A stretch of 64,000 nt of DNA, from assembly GCF_025698945.1 (NCBI RefSeq), contig NZ_JAILWM010000003.1, forward strand, positions 124,001-188,000, read 5' to 3'. Below are positions 7,957 through 17,487 of this stretch, piece by piece. The stretch comes from Nitrosopumilus sp. (GTDB lineage: Archaea; Thermoproteota; Nitrososphaeria; Nitrososphaerales; Nitrosopumilaceae). The first letter of the stretch is position 1. The number at the start of each line of letters is the position of its first letter. The notes beneath the pieces were generated by a model. The model ran no database searches. It saw only the letters and a list, made by a program, of their open reading frames with translations, and was not told the DNA's origin. A program made the translations under genes and the position numbers.

Positions 7957-9072
7957 GTGAGTGGTAAAGATCAGTCTGTTGTAAGTAAAGAAGCTCTGAT
8001 GAGCACAAAACCTGGAAAACAAATTATGAAACAGGGTTTATTCAAATCTAAAGGATATAAATTATTTAACAAATACAAAGAGGAAACTGAAAATGAATTT
8101 CCAAACTTTGCTCAAAGATTTGCTGAAGGATTATTGCATGAAATAAAATCTGATACAAATCCAAATGCAACTCAGCAAGCATTTGGTAATGAGGTAGGTT
8201 CTACTGAGATAATTCTTAATGCATCTGAAATTGAGCCTATTAAATCAAAATTAGAAAGTCCTGATGTTCTAAAAGATAGAGTATTGAGAATTTTAAATTC
8301 TAATTTCGTTAAAATGACTTTTCCTGTATTTAATGCACTATTTGACGGAGCAGCAGAGTATTCTGGAAAAAATGATCCTCATCTAAGACAAGATATGGTT
8401 GAAGGACACATCTTGGCAATTGATCTTAGCGAGCCAATGGATAGAATTGTAGATAAGGATGAAGACTTGGATTATTTGGATGATTACAAATTGATGAATC
8501 CTTACATTTTGAAATTAGCTAGAGATAAAATTGCAAAAGGAGGAGATCAGGTTCTAAAAGAATTTGAAGAGGGATTTAAAGATGCACGAGTTGGACAATA
8601 TCTTGATGAGAAATTAAAATCAAAACCAACAACCATTACTGAAGAAGAAATGACACTATCTTACAAAAAATATCGCGCAGTTATGGGAACTGCAGGAAGA
8701 AACATGGCTTTAGCTGAAAGACCACTTGGTGAGATTTTCTATTTGGGCATGGCAAGAGCTGCAGAAGGTGTAGGATGTGGAAATGAGATTGAAGATTCTA
8801 TTAAAAATGGATTTGTAAAGATTCCATCATGGCCTTTATACTACTCGCTATTGGCTAATGATGTCAAAAAAGGATTTGAACTAACACTTGAGAAAAGCAA
8901 TCTATATCTACAAGATGCAAGACTTGCACTAGAACTACTTCCAGAAGAATTCACTCACAAGGAGTTCTTAGAATTTTTGTTTTTGACAGTTGAACATTAT
9001 AATCAATATTGGTACAATCAATTACAGAAAGCCAATAAATGGTCAGAGTTTGAATCAAAACTTCCTAGGTGA
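7957..9072 (+). CDS. Conserved protein of unknown function upstream of rfcL
   Basis: Product of 371 residues from a GTG start. I do not recognise the family. The sequence is mostly helical and charged, with no signal peptide, no transmembrane segment and no Cys pairs. There is a conserved-looking block YRAVMGTAGRNMALAERPLGE at ~230-250 and an aromatic C-terminal stretch (VEHYNQYWYNQ). The stop codon overlaps the ribosome-binding region of rfcL, so the two genes are almost certainly co-transcribed. A link to clamp loading or DNA replication is a guess from position only. Confidence 0.7.
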   Translation: MSGKDQSVVSKEALMSTKPGKQIMKQGLFKSKGYKLFNKYKEETENEFPNFAQRFAEGLLHEIKSDTNPNATQQAFGNEVGSTEIILNASEIEPIKSKLESPDVLKDRVLRILNSNFVKMTFPVFNALFDGAAEYSGKNDPHLRQDMVEGHILAIDLSEPMDRIVDKDEDLDYLDDYKLMNPYILKLARDKIAKGGDQVLKEFEEGFKDARVGQYLDEKLKSKPTTITEEEMTLSYKKYRAVMGTAGRNMALAERPLGEIFYLGMARAAEGVGCGNEIEDSIKNGFVKIPSWPLYYSLLANDVKKGFELTLEKSNLYLQDARLALELLPEEFTHKEFLEFLFLTVEHYNQYWYNQLQKANKWSEFESKLPR

Positions 9073-9080
9073 TTAAATTG

Positions 9081-10235
9081 ATGTGGTCAGAAAAATACCG
9101 GCCTCAGATTATTTCTGACATGGTAGGAAATGAAGAATCTCGTGCAGCAATTATGGAATGGTTTGCCAAATGGAAGAAAGGAACAAAGCCTTTACTTATA
9201 GTTGGTCCACCTGGAATTGGAAAAACAACCATAGCATATCTTGTAGCTAAACAATTCAACTATGATATGATTGGCCTAAATGCAAGTGATGTTAGAAGTA
9301 AATCAAGAATTAATGAAATTCTCACGCCTGTATTGGCAAATGATACTGTTATTGGAACTCCAATGATATTTGTTGATGAAGTAGATGGTATTCATGGACG
9401 AGGAGATTATGGGGGAGCATCAGCCCTTATTGATATTCTAAAAGAGCCAACAGTTCCAATCATTCTTGCAGCAAACGATGACTCTTCAGATAAAATGAAG
9501 AGTATTAAAAAAGTTGTAAAAACAATTTCATTTAAAAAAATACCTCCACGATTATTGCGAATTTATCTAGAAAATATTTTGAATAAAGAAAGTGCAAAAC
9601 TTAGTCCCGGTTCACTTATCAAAGTAATTGACAAATCTCGTGGAGATATTCGCTCAATGATTAATTTAGCTCAGTCTCAAGTTACGGGGTTCAATCCACA
9701 AACAGAAACTACATTTGAGAATATCAATGTAGAAGATGGTGTTAATGCATTCTTTAAAGCAAATTCAATTGAAGAAGCTAGGATAATTTTATATTCAATG
9801 CAAATTGATCCTAGAGAAAAAATTAATGCATTTTATTCTAGCATTATTACAAGTAATCTTGATAATGAAACACTTGCAAAATGTTTAGAAATTATTTCAA
9901 ATGCAGATATGCTTTATGGTAAAATAATGAAACATCAAAACTGGCGTTTATTGCGTTATCTTAATGACATTTTGATAAATCTATACCAAAATGATGATCG
10001 AATTCGATATTCACAATACAATCTTTCATGGCCATTACTTAATAGAATTCGTTGGGATGGAGCAAAAATAAAATCATTATCTTCTGTCATGGCAAAAAAA
10101 TTACATCTGTCATCAAGTGCATTTGTTACTATTTGTCTTCCATTTGTTTTGTTTTGCATTAAAAATAACACATTGGTGTTAGATCTTCAGGAAACGTATG
10201 GCGATATTATTGAAAAGGAGATTGAACTAATATGA
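9081..10235 (+). CDS. rfcL: Replication factor C large subunit
   Basis: AAA+ ATPase of the clamp loader that opens the PCNA ring at primer-template junctions. From ATG 9081 the protein begins MWSEKYRPQ, the usual RFC N terminus. The Walker A motif is GPPGIGKTT (~residue 45), Walker B is FVDEVDG (~100), followed by sensor regions and the collar domain; 384 residues in all. Start choice: GTG 9069 and TTG 9078 are also in frame, but GGTGAT at 9069-9074 is an archaeal Shine-Dalgarno 6 nt before ATG 9081. The signal overlaps the previous gene's stop, and the next gene overlaps by 4 nt. Confidence 0.92.
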   Translation: MWSEKYRPQIISDMVGNEESRAAIMEWFAKWKKGTKPLLIVGPPGIGKTTIAYLVAKQFNYDMIGLNASDVRSKSRINEILTPVLANDTVIGTPMIFVDEVDGIHGRGDYGGASALIDILKEPTVPIILAANDDSSDKMKSIKKVVKTISFKKIPPRLLRIYLENILNKESAKLSPGSLIKVIDKSRGDIRSMINLAQSQVTGFNPQTETTFENINVEDGVNAFFKANSIEEARIILYSMQIDPREKINAFYSSIITSNLDNETLAKCLEIISNADMLYGKIMKHQNWRLLRYLNDILINLYQNDDRIRYSQYNLSWPLLNRIRWDGAKIKSLSSVMAKKLHLSSSAFVTICLPFVLFCIKNNTLVLDLQETYGDIIEKEIELI

Positions 10236-10543
10236 GCTGGAGGAAAATTCCGATGAAGTTTCCAGGAACATGTATTGTTTGTAATGAAAAAATTGAAATC
10301 AATGAAATTGGTTTGTGGGCAAAAGGAATTGGAGTAAAGCACGAAAAATGTGCTCAAATCAATGAATTGCAATGTGTAGTTTGTGGTGGCCCTGCAGGAT
10401 GTCAAAGTTGTGAGTTTCAAGAGATATGTAATATACAAAATGTCTCTCAATTATGCATATGCAAGAGTTGCAGTGAGAAAAAAGATGCTTATCTGACATA
10501 TGTAAAATCTGTAAAAAAGAAATTTACAATTCTTAACTCCTGA
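10232..10543 (+). CDS. Cys-rich metal-binding protein
   Basis: 103-residue protein overlapping rfcL by ATGA. It carries CIVC near residue 14, then CVVCGGPAGCQSC, EIC and CICKSC, enough cysteines for two or more zinc or iron-sulfur sites. A GLWAKGIGVKHEKC segment resembles small zinc-ribbon single-strand DNA or RNA-binding proteins. Translational coupling to rfcL suggests a role near replication or repair, but no family is recognised with confidence. Confidence 0.65.
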   Translation: MSWRKIPMKFPGTCIVCNEKIEINEIGLWAKGIGVKHEKCAQINELQCVVCGGPAGCQSCEFQEICNIQNVSQLCICKSCSEKKDAYLTYVKSVKKKFTILNS

Positions 10544-10648
10544 TTTTCTAAAATTATCAATGATCCATGATTTTTTATAAAATATTAGTCAAGTCATCAA
10601 TTTCAAACTAAATTAATATAGGAAACCATCTTGCTTTAGATCACTGTT

Positions 10649-12196
10649 ATGCATTCTGAAAAGATTGAAGGATATACTAAAAGAATTAACACAGCATTAC
10701 AGGGTGGCGGTCAAGATCGAATAAAGGCCCAACATGATAAGGGTAAATTAACTGCTAGAGAAAGAATCGATCTCTTACTAGATGAAGGAACTTTTACTGA
10801 AATTGACCCATTGACAACTCATCACTATCACGAATATGACATGCAGAAGAAAAAATTCTTTACAGATGGTGTAGTTGGTGGATATGGTAATGTAAACGGC
10901 AGACAAATCTTTGTCTTTGCTTATGATTTTACAGTTTTAGGTGGAACCCTAAGTCAAATGGGAGCCAAAAAAATTACAAAATTAATGGATCATGCAGTTA
11001 GAACAGGTTGTCCAATTATTGGTATAATGGATTCTGGCGGTGCTAGAATTCAAGAAGGAATCATGAGTCTTGATGGATTTGCAGATATATTTTATCATAA
11101 CCAATTAGCTTCTGGTGTAATTCCACAAATTACTGCAAGTATTGGACCATCAGCAGGTGGTTCTGTTTACTCACCAGCAATGACTGACTTTGTAATTATG
11201 GTAGAAAAAGTTGGAACAATGTTTGTTACAGGCCCAGATGTGGTCAAAACTGTTCTTGGTGAAGAAATTTCATTTGATGATCTTGGCGGTGCAATGACTC
11301 ATGGAACTAAAAGTGGTGTCGCACATTTTGTTGCACAAAATGAATACGAATGCATGGATTACATCAAAAAACTAATCTCTTATCTTCCACAAAACAATAC
11401 CGAATCTCCACCAAAAATCAAAACTGATGATGATCCAAACAGATTAGATCATAACTTGATCAACATTATTCCTGAAAATCCATTGCAACCATATGATATG
11501 AAAGAAATTATTAATTCGATTGTAGATAATCATGAATTCTTTGAAGTTCATGAACTCTTTGCTCCAAATGTTGTTGTAGGTTATGGTAGAATGGATGGCC
11601 AAGTTGTAGGAATTGTTGCAAACCAACCAATTCATCTTGCAGGTGCACTTGATATTGACTCTTCAAACAAAGCAGCAAGATTTATCAGATTTTGTGATGC
11701 ATTTAACATTCCAATTATTACGTTAGTTGATACACCAGGATACATGCCCGGTTCTAACCAAGAACATAATGGCATCATTAGACATGGTAGTAAACTACTT
11801 TATGCATATTGTGAGGCAACAGTTCCAAGAATTACTTTGGTAATTGGAAAAGCATATGGTGGTGCTTACATTGCAATGGGCAGTAAAAATCTTAGAACCG
11901 ACATTAATTATGCATGGCCAACTGCAAGATGTGCAGTTTTGGGAGGAGAGGCTGCAGTCAAAATCATGTATAGAAAAGAACTCGATGGTGCAGATGATGC
12001 TGAGGCACTAAAAAAACAATTAATTGATGAATTTGCAGAAAAATTTGAAAATCCATACGTTGCAGCATCTCATGGAACTGTGGATAATGTTATTGATCCA
12101 GCTGAAACACGACCTATGCTTATCAAAGCATTACAAATGCTTGCAAATAAACGTGAAAAACAACTTCCAAGAAAACACGGAAACATTAACCTGTGA
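10649..12196 (+). CDS. pccB: Acetyl-CoA/propionyl-CoA carboxylase, carboxyltransferase subunit
   Basis: Transfers the carboxyl group from carboxybiotin to acetyl-CoA or propionyl-CoA. In thaumarchaea this bifunctional enzyme performs both carboxylations of the 3-hydroxypropionate/4-hydroxybutyrate CO2-fixation cycle. The 515-residue length is normal for a full-length beta chain. The N-terminal crotonase-like half contains GGARIQEG (~residue 130) and GPSAGG, and the C-terminal half VDTPGYMPG and GKAYGGAYIAMGS. It is first of three genes, with gaps of 6 nt each to the biotin carboxylase and the carrier protein. An AT-rich element around 10608-10618 is the probable promoter. Decarboxylase alternatives are unlikely given this operon. 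Confidence 0.93.
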   Translation: MHSEKIEGYTKRINTALQGGGQDRIKAQHDKGKLTARERIDLLLDEGTFTEIDPLTTHHYHEYDMQKKKFFTDGVVGGYGNVNGRQIFVFAYDFTVLGGTLSQMGAKKITKLMDHAVRTGCPIIGIMDSGGARIQEGIMSLDGFADIFYHNQLASGVIPQITASIGPSAGGSVYSPAMTDFVIMVEKVGTMFVTGPDVVKTVLGEEISFDDLGGAMTHGTKSGVAHFVAQNEYECMDYIKKLISYLPQNNTESPPKIKTDDDPNRLDHNLINIIPENPLQPYDMKEIINSIVDNHEFFEVHELFAPNVVVGYGRMDGQVVGIVANQPIHLAGALDIDSSNKAARFIRFCDAFNIPIITLVDTPGYMPGSNQEHNGIIRHGSKLLYAYCEATVPRITLVIGKAYGGAYIAMGSKNLRTDINYAWPTARCAVLGGEAAVKIMYRKELDGADDAEALKKQLIDEFAEKFENPYVAASHGTVDNVIDPAETRPMLIKALQMLANKREKQLPRKHGNINL

Positions 12197-12202
12197 TTTG
12201 AT

Positions 12203-13690
12203 ATGATTGAAAAAGTACTGATTGCAAACAGAGGAGAGATTGCCTTGCGTGTCATTAGAACATGTAAGAGACTTGGAATTAAGACAGTTGCAGTTTATTC
12301 TGATGAAGATTATGATTCATTGCATGTTAAACAAGCAACAGAAGCATATCATATTGGAGAAGCAGCACCTGCAAAATCCTATCTTAATCAAGAAAAAATT
12401 CTTGAAGTTATTTTGTCATCAGGTGCAGATGCAGTTCATCCTGGTTATGGATTTCTTTCAGAAAATTCAGATTTTGCAAATACATGTGAAAAAAATAACA
12501 TAAACTTTATTGGACCATCAGCTAAATCCATGGATCTTTGTGGTGATAAAATGCAATGTAAAGCAGCAATGCTTAAAGCTAAAGTACCAACAGTTCCTGG
12601 AAGTCCGGGACTTGTAAAAGATGTTGAAGAGGCATTAAAAATTGCAAATGATATTGAATACCCTGTAATGTTAAAATCAGTTTATGGTGGAGGCGGTCGT
12701 GGAATTAGAATTGTTACTAATGATAAAGAATTGCGTGAAGGTTTTGAAACTGTAACTAGTGAATCTATATCTGCAGTTGGTAAATCTGCAATTATTGTAG
12801 AAAAATTTCTTGAAAAAACTCGACACATTGAATATCAAATGTGTAGGGATAAGCATGGTAATGCAGTTCACATTTTTGAAAGAGAATGCTCTATTCAGAG
12901 AAGAAATCAAAAACTTATTGAACAAACACCTTCTCCAGTAGTTGATCAAGAAACACGAGACAGAGTAGGCGAATTAGTTGTAAAAGCATCTGAAGCAGTA
13001 GATTACACTAACTTGGGAACTGCTGAATTTCTTAGAGCTGATAATGGTGAATTTTACTTTATTGAAATTAATGCTAGATTGCAAGTAGAACACCCAATCT
13101 CTGAAATGGTTTCTGGTTTGGACTTTGTTAAACTTCAAATAGATATTGCAAATGGTGAACCATTACCATTCAAGCAAAAAGATCTTAAAATGAAAGGTTA
13201 TGCAATTGAATGCAGAATTAATGCTGAAGATACTTTCTTAGATTTTGCACCTTCTACTGGACCAGTTCCAGACGTAACAATTCCATCTGGACCTAGTGTT
13301 AGATGTGATACTTACTTGTATCCTGGATGTACTGTTTCTCCATTTTATGACTCTTTAATGGCTAAATTGTGTACCTGGGGTCAAACATTTGAAGAATCTC
13401 GAACTCGTATGCTAACAGCACTAAATGATTTTTACATTCAAGGAGTTGAAACATCAATTCCATTATACAAAACAATTCTCAATTCAGAAGAATACAAAAG
13501 TGGTGATCTCTCTACTGATTTCTTAAAACGATATGAGATGATTGATAGATTAACTGAAGATCTAAAGAAAGAAAAAGTAGAAAAGAGTGAGGCTGCTATT
13601 GCTGCAGCAATAGTTCATTCTGAATACTTTAAGAGTCGTGTACAAAATGAAGCATCTGCAAGTTCTAATTGGAAATATAAATTGGATTGA
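12203..13690 (+). CDS. accC: Biotin carboxylase subunit of acyl-CoA carboxylase
   Basis: ATP-grasp enzyme that carboxylates biotin with bicarbonate and ATP. It starts IEKVLIANRGEIALRVIRTC, the standard biotin carboxylase N terminus. The glycine-rich ATP lid GGGGRGIR is at ~170, the active-site EINARLQVEHP at ~290, and the C-terminal domain ends near 450. The last ~40 residues are an Ala/Glu-rich extension (EKSEAAIAAAIV). At 495 residues it has no fused carrier domain; the biotin carrier is the next gene, 6 nt away. Confidence 0.95.
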   Translation: MIEKVLIANRGEIALRVIRTCKRLGIKTVAVYSDEDYDSLHVKQATEAYHIGEAAPAKSYLNQEKILEVILSSGADAVHPGYGFLSENSDFANTCEKNNINFIGPSAKSMDLCGDKMQCKAAMLKAKVPTVPGSPGLVKDVEEALKIANDIEYPVMLKSVYGGGGRGIRIVTNDKELREGFETVTSESISAVGKSAIIVEKFLEKTRHIEYQMCRDKHGNAVHIFERECSIQRRNQKLIEQTPSPVVDQETRDRVGELVVKASEAVDYTNLGTAEFLRADNGEFYFIEINARLQVEHPISEMVSGLDFVKLQIDIANGEPLPFKQKDLKMKGYAIECRINAEDTFLDFAPSTGPVPDVTIPSGPSVRCDTYLYPGCTVSPFYDSLMAKLCTWGQTFEESRTRMLTALNDFYIQGVETSIPLYKTILNSEEYKSGDLSTDFLKRYEMIDRLTEDLKKEKVEKSEAAIAAAIVHSEYFKSRVQNEASASSNWKYKLD

Positions 13691-13696
13691 TGATAA

Positions 13697-14209
13697 ATGG
13701 ATTACAAAATAGCTGATATTGAAAAGTCATTTGAAGGAAAAATTGTCCAAAACCTAGGAAACAATGATTATGTAATTAAAATAAATGATGATGAACATCA
13801 GCTAAAAATTATTAATATGAATTCTAACGGAATTGAATTTCTTTTAGATCAAAAATATCATAAAGCAAAATATCTTGAACAATCAACTAACGAAATGTAC
13901 ATAGTAATTGATAATGTTCCAATTAGTATCAATCGCCACACTCACTTTGATGAAGTTGTGTACAAGCACTCTGGAGGCGCTGGTGCCAGCAATGCACAAC
14001 TGTCATTGAAGAGCCAAATTCCTGGTAAGGTAGTTTCAATTGCAATAGCTGAAGGTGATACCGTAAAGAAGGGTGATGTTATTTGTACATTGGAATCTAT
14101 GAAGATGCAAGTATCCGTAAAGGCTCACAAAGATGGAGTTGTAACATCAATTAAAATTAAAGAAACAGCAACTGTTGCCAAAGGCGACGCAATTGCTGAT
14201 ATAGAATAA
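13697..14209 (+). CDS. Biotin carboxyl carrier protein
   Basis: Carrier subunit of the acyl-CoA carboxylase, 170 residues. The N-terminal ~90 residues form a linker/assembly domain, followed by a biotinyl domain with QIPGKVVSIAI and the biotinylation site ESMKMQ, the target Lys being about residue 136. The lipoyl-domain relative is ruled out by the MKM motif and the operon context. It is third and last in the carboxylase operon and converges with the peroxiredoxin gene only 4 nt away. Confidence 0.94.
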   Translation: MDYKIADIEKSFEGKIVQNLGNNDYVIKINDDEHQLKIINMNSNGIEFLLDQKYHKAKYLEQSTNEMYIVIDNVPISINRHTHFDEVVYKHSGGAGASNAQLSLKSQIPGKVVSIAIAEGDTVKKGDVICTLESMKMQVSVKAHKDGVVTSIKIKETATVAKGDAIADIE

Positions 14210-14213
14210 AAAA

Positions 14214-14687
14214 TTATTTTTCCGATTTCAGGAAATTTTTAATTTCTTCATAGTTTGGTTCCTTTAATGGATCTTCTGAAACCCATTTGTAACCAATTTT
14301 TCCATCTTCATTAATTACAAAGACAGAACGTTTTGCTGCATTGTAGCCTTTAATGTGCAGTAAGTCTGGCATTAGAATTCCGTAATCTCGAATTGTTTTA
14401 CTACTGTAATCCCCCAATAATGGAAAATTAAAGTGATTTTTTTCTGCAAATGCTTTGTTTGCAAATGGACCATCATTACTGATTGCTACTACTTTTGCAC
14501 CTAAATCTGAAATTTCTTTCCAAGAGTCTCTGAAATTGCACAGTTCAGTTTCACAAACTGGAGAGCTTGCAGCAACTATGAATGATAAAACGATTTTTCC
14601 GCCTTTAAAATCATCCAAAGTCCGCAATTTCAATTCTGTGTCTGGAAGCTCAAAGTTAGGAGCAATATCTCCGATATTCAATGACAT
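14214..14687 (-). CDS. Peroxiredoxin, Bcp/PrxQ type
   Basis: Thiol peroxidase of 157 residues that reduces hydrogen peroxide or organic peroxides. The thioredoxin fold starts with IGDIAPNFELPD. The active site is SPVCETELC: the peroxidatic Cys is followed five residues later by another Cys, the spacing of atypical 2-Cys Bcp/PrxQ enzymes, so resolution is probably within the subunit. The usual PxxxT/SxxC reads AASSPVC. It is divergently placed from nuoA, with about 113 nt for both promoters; protection of respiratory chemistry is a plausible role. Confidence 0.88.
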   Translation of the reverse strand: MSLNIGDIAPNFELPDTELKLRTLDDFKGGKIVLSFIVAASSPVCETELCNFRDSWKEISDLGAKVVAISNDGPFANKAFAEKNHFNFPLLGDYSSKTIRDYGILMPDLLHIKGYNAAKRSVFVINEDGKIGYKWVSEDPLKEPNYEEIKNFLKSEK

Positions 14688-14770
14688 GATCGCTATTTGA
14701 TAATGTCCTATAAAGTACTTTAGAAAAATTTCTTTTTGAAAAAATTGATCGAAAAAAGGAAGAATACCTT

Positions 14771-14778
14771 TTTATACA
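14771..14778 (+). promoter_or_regulatory. Putative TATA box of the nuo operon
   Basis: TTTATACA, centred about 27 nt before the TTG start of nuoA at 14801, gives a transcription start at or next to the start codon. This is the classic archaeal TATA spacing for a leaderless operon transcript. Confidence 0.6.
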
Positions 14779-14800
14779 AAAATCAGAGTCAGAAGATAAA

Positions 14801-15175
14801 TTGGTCGGGGAATTAGCGGGCAATTATAGTACCGTGGTGTTAATGTTTGGTTTTGCAGTAGTAGCAATGGCACCTGCGTTGATTATTTCACGAATGATCT
14901 CTCCTCGAAGAAAAAGTAATCCTGTCAAGTTCTTGCCAATGGAATGTGGTCAAGTTCCTACAGGTGAAGGAAGAACTCACTTTATGATGCAGTATTATCC
15001 GTATATTCTGATGTTTGTAATATTTGATGTAATGGCAATTTTCTTATATGCATGGGGAAGTTCATTATTAGAACTTCCAAAGAGTGCAACATTGCCTATG
15101 ATGGGATTTCTAGCAATAATGTTTGGTGCAATGGCCTTTGCATTATATCAATCAGGGAGACGTAACATATGGTAG
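14801..15175 (+). CDS. nuoA: NADH-quinone oxidoreductase-like complex, subunit A
   Basis: Membrane subunit of respiratory complex I, 124 residues, three hydrophobic segments. The loop FLPMECGQVPTGEGRTHF is the conserved quinone-site loop containing the Cys seen in NuoA/ND3. It uses a TTG start. First gene of an 11-gene operon in the order A-B-C-D-H-I-J-K-M-L-N. The operon lacks nuoE, F and G, so the complex has no NADH-oxidising module and probably takes electrons from reduced ferredoxin or another carrier. Confidence 0.93.
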   Translation: MVGELAGNYSTVVLMFGFAVVAMAPALIISRMISPRRKSNPVKFLPMECGQVPTGEGRTHFMMQYYPYILMFVIFDVMAIFLYAWGSSLLELPKSATLPMMGFLAIMFGAMAFALYQSGRRNIW

Positions 15176-15215
15176 TTATTTATACAAATTACATTTATGG
15201 GGATAGGGGATAAGA

Positions 15216-15740
15216 TTGCTCAAAGACTTAGTAACACCAGAAAATGCAAATGTCTTCATAGGTAAGTTAGGGGATATTTTAGAAAAAGCAATCGACAAAC
15301 CATTGGGCTATGCCATCAATTGGGGTAGAATTTGGTCACTCTGGCCTGTCCACATTGAAACAGCTTGTTGCAGTGTAGAATTTGGCGCAGCATCAAGTCC
15401 TAGATATGATGTTGAAAGATTTGGAATCATTGAAGCATTTGGATCACTACGACAATGTGATCTGATTGTAGTTCAAGGAACTATTACAAGAAAAATGGCG
15501 CCACGTCTCAGATTAGTTTATGATCAAATGCCAGAACCAAAGTATGTTATTGCTATGGGAGCTTGTGCTATTACTGGAGGATTGTATTTTGATTCATACA
15601 ATGTACTTCCAGGAATTGACGGAGTAATTCCAGTTGATGTCTATGTTCCAGGTTGCCCACCTAGACCTGAAACTCTCATACAAGGTTGTATGTTATTGCA
15701 AGAAAAAATCAAGAGAATGAAGGCTAGGAAGTTTGTATAA
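15216..15740 (+). CDS. nuoB: Complex I subunit B
   Basis: Holds the terminal iron-sulfur cluster N2 that passes electrons to quinone. All four ligands are present: the tandem Cys pair in ETACCSVEF (residues 51-52), one in GACAITGG and one in PGCPPRPE. The 174-residue length is normal. It starts with TTG after a 40-nt gap from nuoA. Its TAA shares one base with the ATG of nuoC. Confidence 0.95.
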   Translation: MLKDLVTPENANVFIGKLGDILEKAIDKPLGYAINWGRIWSLWPVHIETACCSVEFGAASSPRYDVERFGIIEAFGSLRQCDLIVVQGTITRKMAPRLRLVYDQMPEPKYVIAMGACAITGGLYFDSYNVLPGIDGVIPVDVYVPGCPPRPETLIQGCMLLQEKIKRMKARKFV

Positions 15741-16351
15741 TGAGTTCGGATTCTGAAAAACCTGTTGCAGAAGCAAAACCTGAAACTAAACCAACTTCGC
15801 CACCACCAGCTAAACCTGCACCAAAACCAGCAGCAAAAAAACAAGAAGAAAAACCAATTCCTGTATTTGAGAAAGGAATCTCTGAAAAAATAGTTGAAAA
15901 GTTTGGTGATAAAGTCAAAGTCACATTTGTTAAAGAAGATAGGGTTGGAATCAATGCCACTAAAGAGAGTGTTCATGAAGTCGCAGAATTTATTCGTGAT
16001 GCACTAAACTATGATCACGTAGAGTCTGTTTCAGGAGTAGACTATCCGGCAGATAACGAAATTGAGGTTGTTTATCATATTGGCTCTTATTCTGATAATA
16101 CTCTAGCAAGACAAGTTCTTGAATTAACAACTAGAGCACCTCGAGAATCAAATCCTATTCCTGGAAATGATGCAACCAAACTACCAAGTCTTAGAGATAT
16201 ATTTTACAGTGTAGAATTTCATGAAAGAGAGATTTTTGAAATGCTAGGAGTTTACTTTGAAGGACATCCTGATAATAGACGATTACTTTTACCAGAAGAC
16301 TGGGCAGATTTACCACCACTTCGAAAGGACTTTGCAATAAAGGGAAGATAG
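15740..16351 (+). CDS. nuoC: Complex I subunit C
   Basis: Hydrophilic connecting subunit of complex I (30-kDa family), 203 residues. The family core starts at about residue 50 and includes the signature EFHEREIFEMLGVYFEGHPDNRRLLLPEDW near the C terminus, seen here in several short blocks. The first ~45 residues are a low-complexity Pro/Ala/Lys/Glu tail absent from most NuoC proteins, probably disordered. It overlaps nuoB by one base and is followed 2 nt later by nuoD. Confidence 0.93.
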   Translation: MSSDSEKPVAEAKPETKPTSPPPAKPAPKPAAKKQEEKPIPVFEKGISEKIVEKFGDKVKVTFVKEDRVGINATKESVHEVAEFIRDALNYDHVESVSGVDYPADNEIEVVYHIGSYSDNTLARQVLELTTRAPRESNPIPGNDATKLPSLRDIFYSVEFHEREIFEMLGVYFEGHPDNRRLLLPEDWADLPPLRKDFAIKGR

Positions 16352-16353
16352 AG

Positions 16354-17487
16354 ATGACTGCAGAACTGCCACCAGGATTAGCACTCCAAAAAGTTGACGA
16401 GAGAATAATGACTCTCAATGTCGGACCACAACATCCAGGTTCTGGACATATGAGAATTATTGTTCAAATTGATGGTGATTATATTGTTGCATGTGATCCT
16501 GATCCAGGATATGTACATCGAGGAGAAGAAAAGATGGCAGAGTATAGAAATTACATTACAAATATTCCACACTTAGAAAGACCGGTAATTCATGATTCAT
16601 GTAATGTTTTGTATCCATATGTTTTGGGTGCAGAAGAACTGCTAGGAATTGAAGTTCCAGAACGAGCAAAATATGTCCGAGTTATTGCATCTGAACTAAA
16701 CCGTTGTATCTACACAATGTATTGGCTTGCCATTTATGGAATTTTCCTAGGACACTCTACAATGTTTATGTGGCCAGCAGGTGATCGTGAACTCTTAATT
16801 GATTTAATGGAGAAGATGACTGGCGCAAGAGTAACACATGCACATTTTGTTCCAGGTGGAGTTCGAAATGACTTACCACCAAACTTTGAAGATGTTTGTT
16901 TACGTCAGGTGAATTATTTTGAAAAGCGTATCAAAGAATATGCAGCAATTTTTTATGATAATCCAATTCTAATCTCAAGAACTAAAGATACTGGTGTGTT
17001 ATCACGCCAAGATGCAATTAGACTTGGAACAACTGGTTCTGTGCTTCGTGCTAGTGGTGTTGATTATGATCTTAGAAAGAAAGAACCCTATGATGTCTAT
17101 GATGAACTAGACTTCCAAACAAATGTCATGAAAGAAGGAGACTCTTATGCAAGATCCAGAGTTCCATGGCTTGACATGATGGAGAGTTGCAATATTATTC
17201 GTCAAGCGTTACAAAAGATGCCAAAATCTGGTTCTGTTAGAGTAAAACTAAAACCAAACCCAAAAGGAATTGTAGGTTCTGTATACAAACGTGTAGAGTC
17301 TGGACGAGGCTCACTTGGTTGTTATATTGTATCTGATGGAAAACCAGAGCCATACAGAGTAAAGATGAGTGTTGGTTCTTTTAGAAATCTAATTGCATTA
17401 CCCTATCTTCTAAAAGGAGAAAAACTTGGTAACATGCCCTCAGTTTATTGGAGTCTTAATTATTGGCCAGTGGAGGCAGACCGATAA
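16354..17487 (+). CDS. nuoD: Complex I subunit D
   Basis: 49-kDa-type subunit forming the quinone cavity with NuoB, 377 residues, as a separate protein from NuoC. Family blocks visible: NVGPQHPGSGHMR near residue 22, GYVHRGEEKMAEYR near 55, and the C-terminal VGSFRNL and SVYWSLNYWPVEADR. The HPxSGH motif carries the conserved quinone-site His. The hydrogenase-type Cys pairs are absent, as expected for complex I. Confidence 0.95.
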   Translation: MTAELPPGLALQKVDERIMTLNVGPQHPGSGHMRIIVQIDGDYIVACDPDPGYVHRGEEKMAEYRNYITNIPHLERPVIHDSCNVLYPYVLGAEELLGIEVPERAKYVRVIASELNRCIYTMYWLAIYGIFLGHSTMFMWPAGDRELLIDLMEKMTGARVTHAHFVPGGVRNDLPPNFEDVCLRQVNYFEKRIKEYAAIFYDNPILISRTKDTGVLSRQDAIRLGTTGSVLRASGVDYDLRKKEPYDVYDELDFQTNVMKEGDSYARSRVPWLDMMESCNIIRQALQKMPKSGSVRVKLKPNPKGIVGSVYKRVESGRGSLGCYIVSDGKPEPYRVKMSVGSFRNLIALPYLLKGEKLGNMPSVYWSLNYWPVEADR

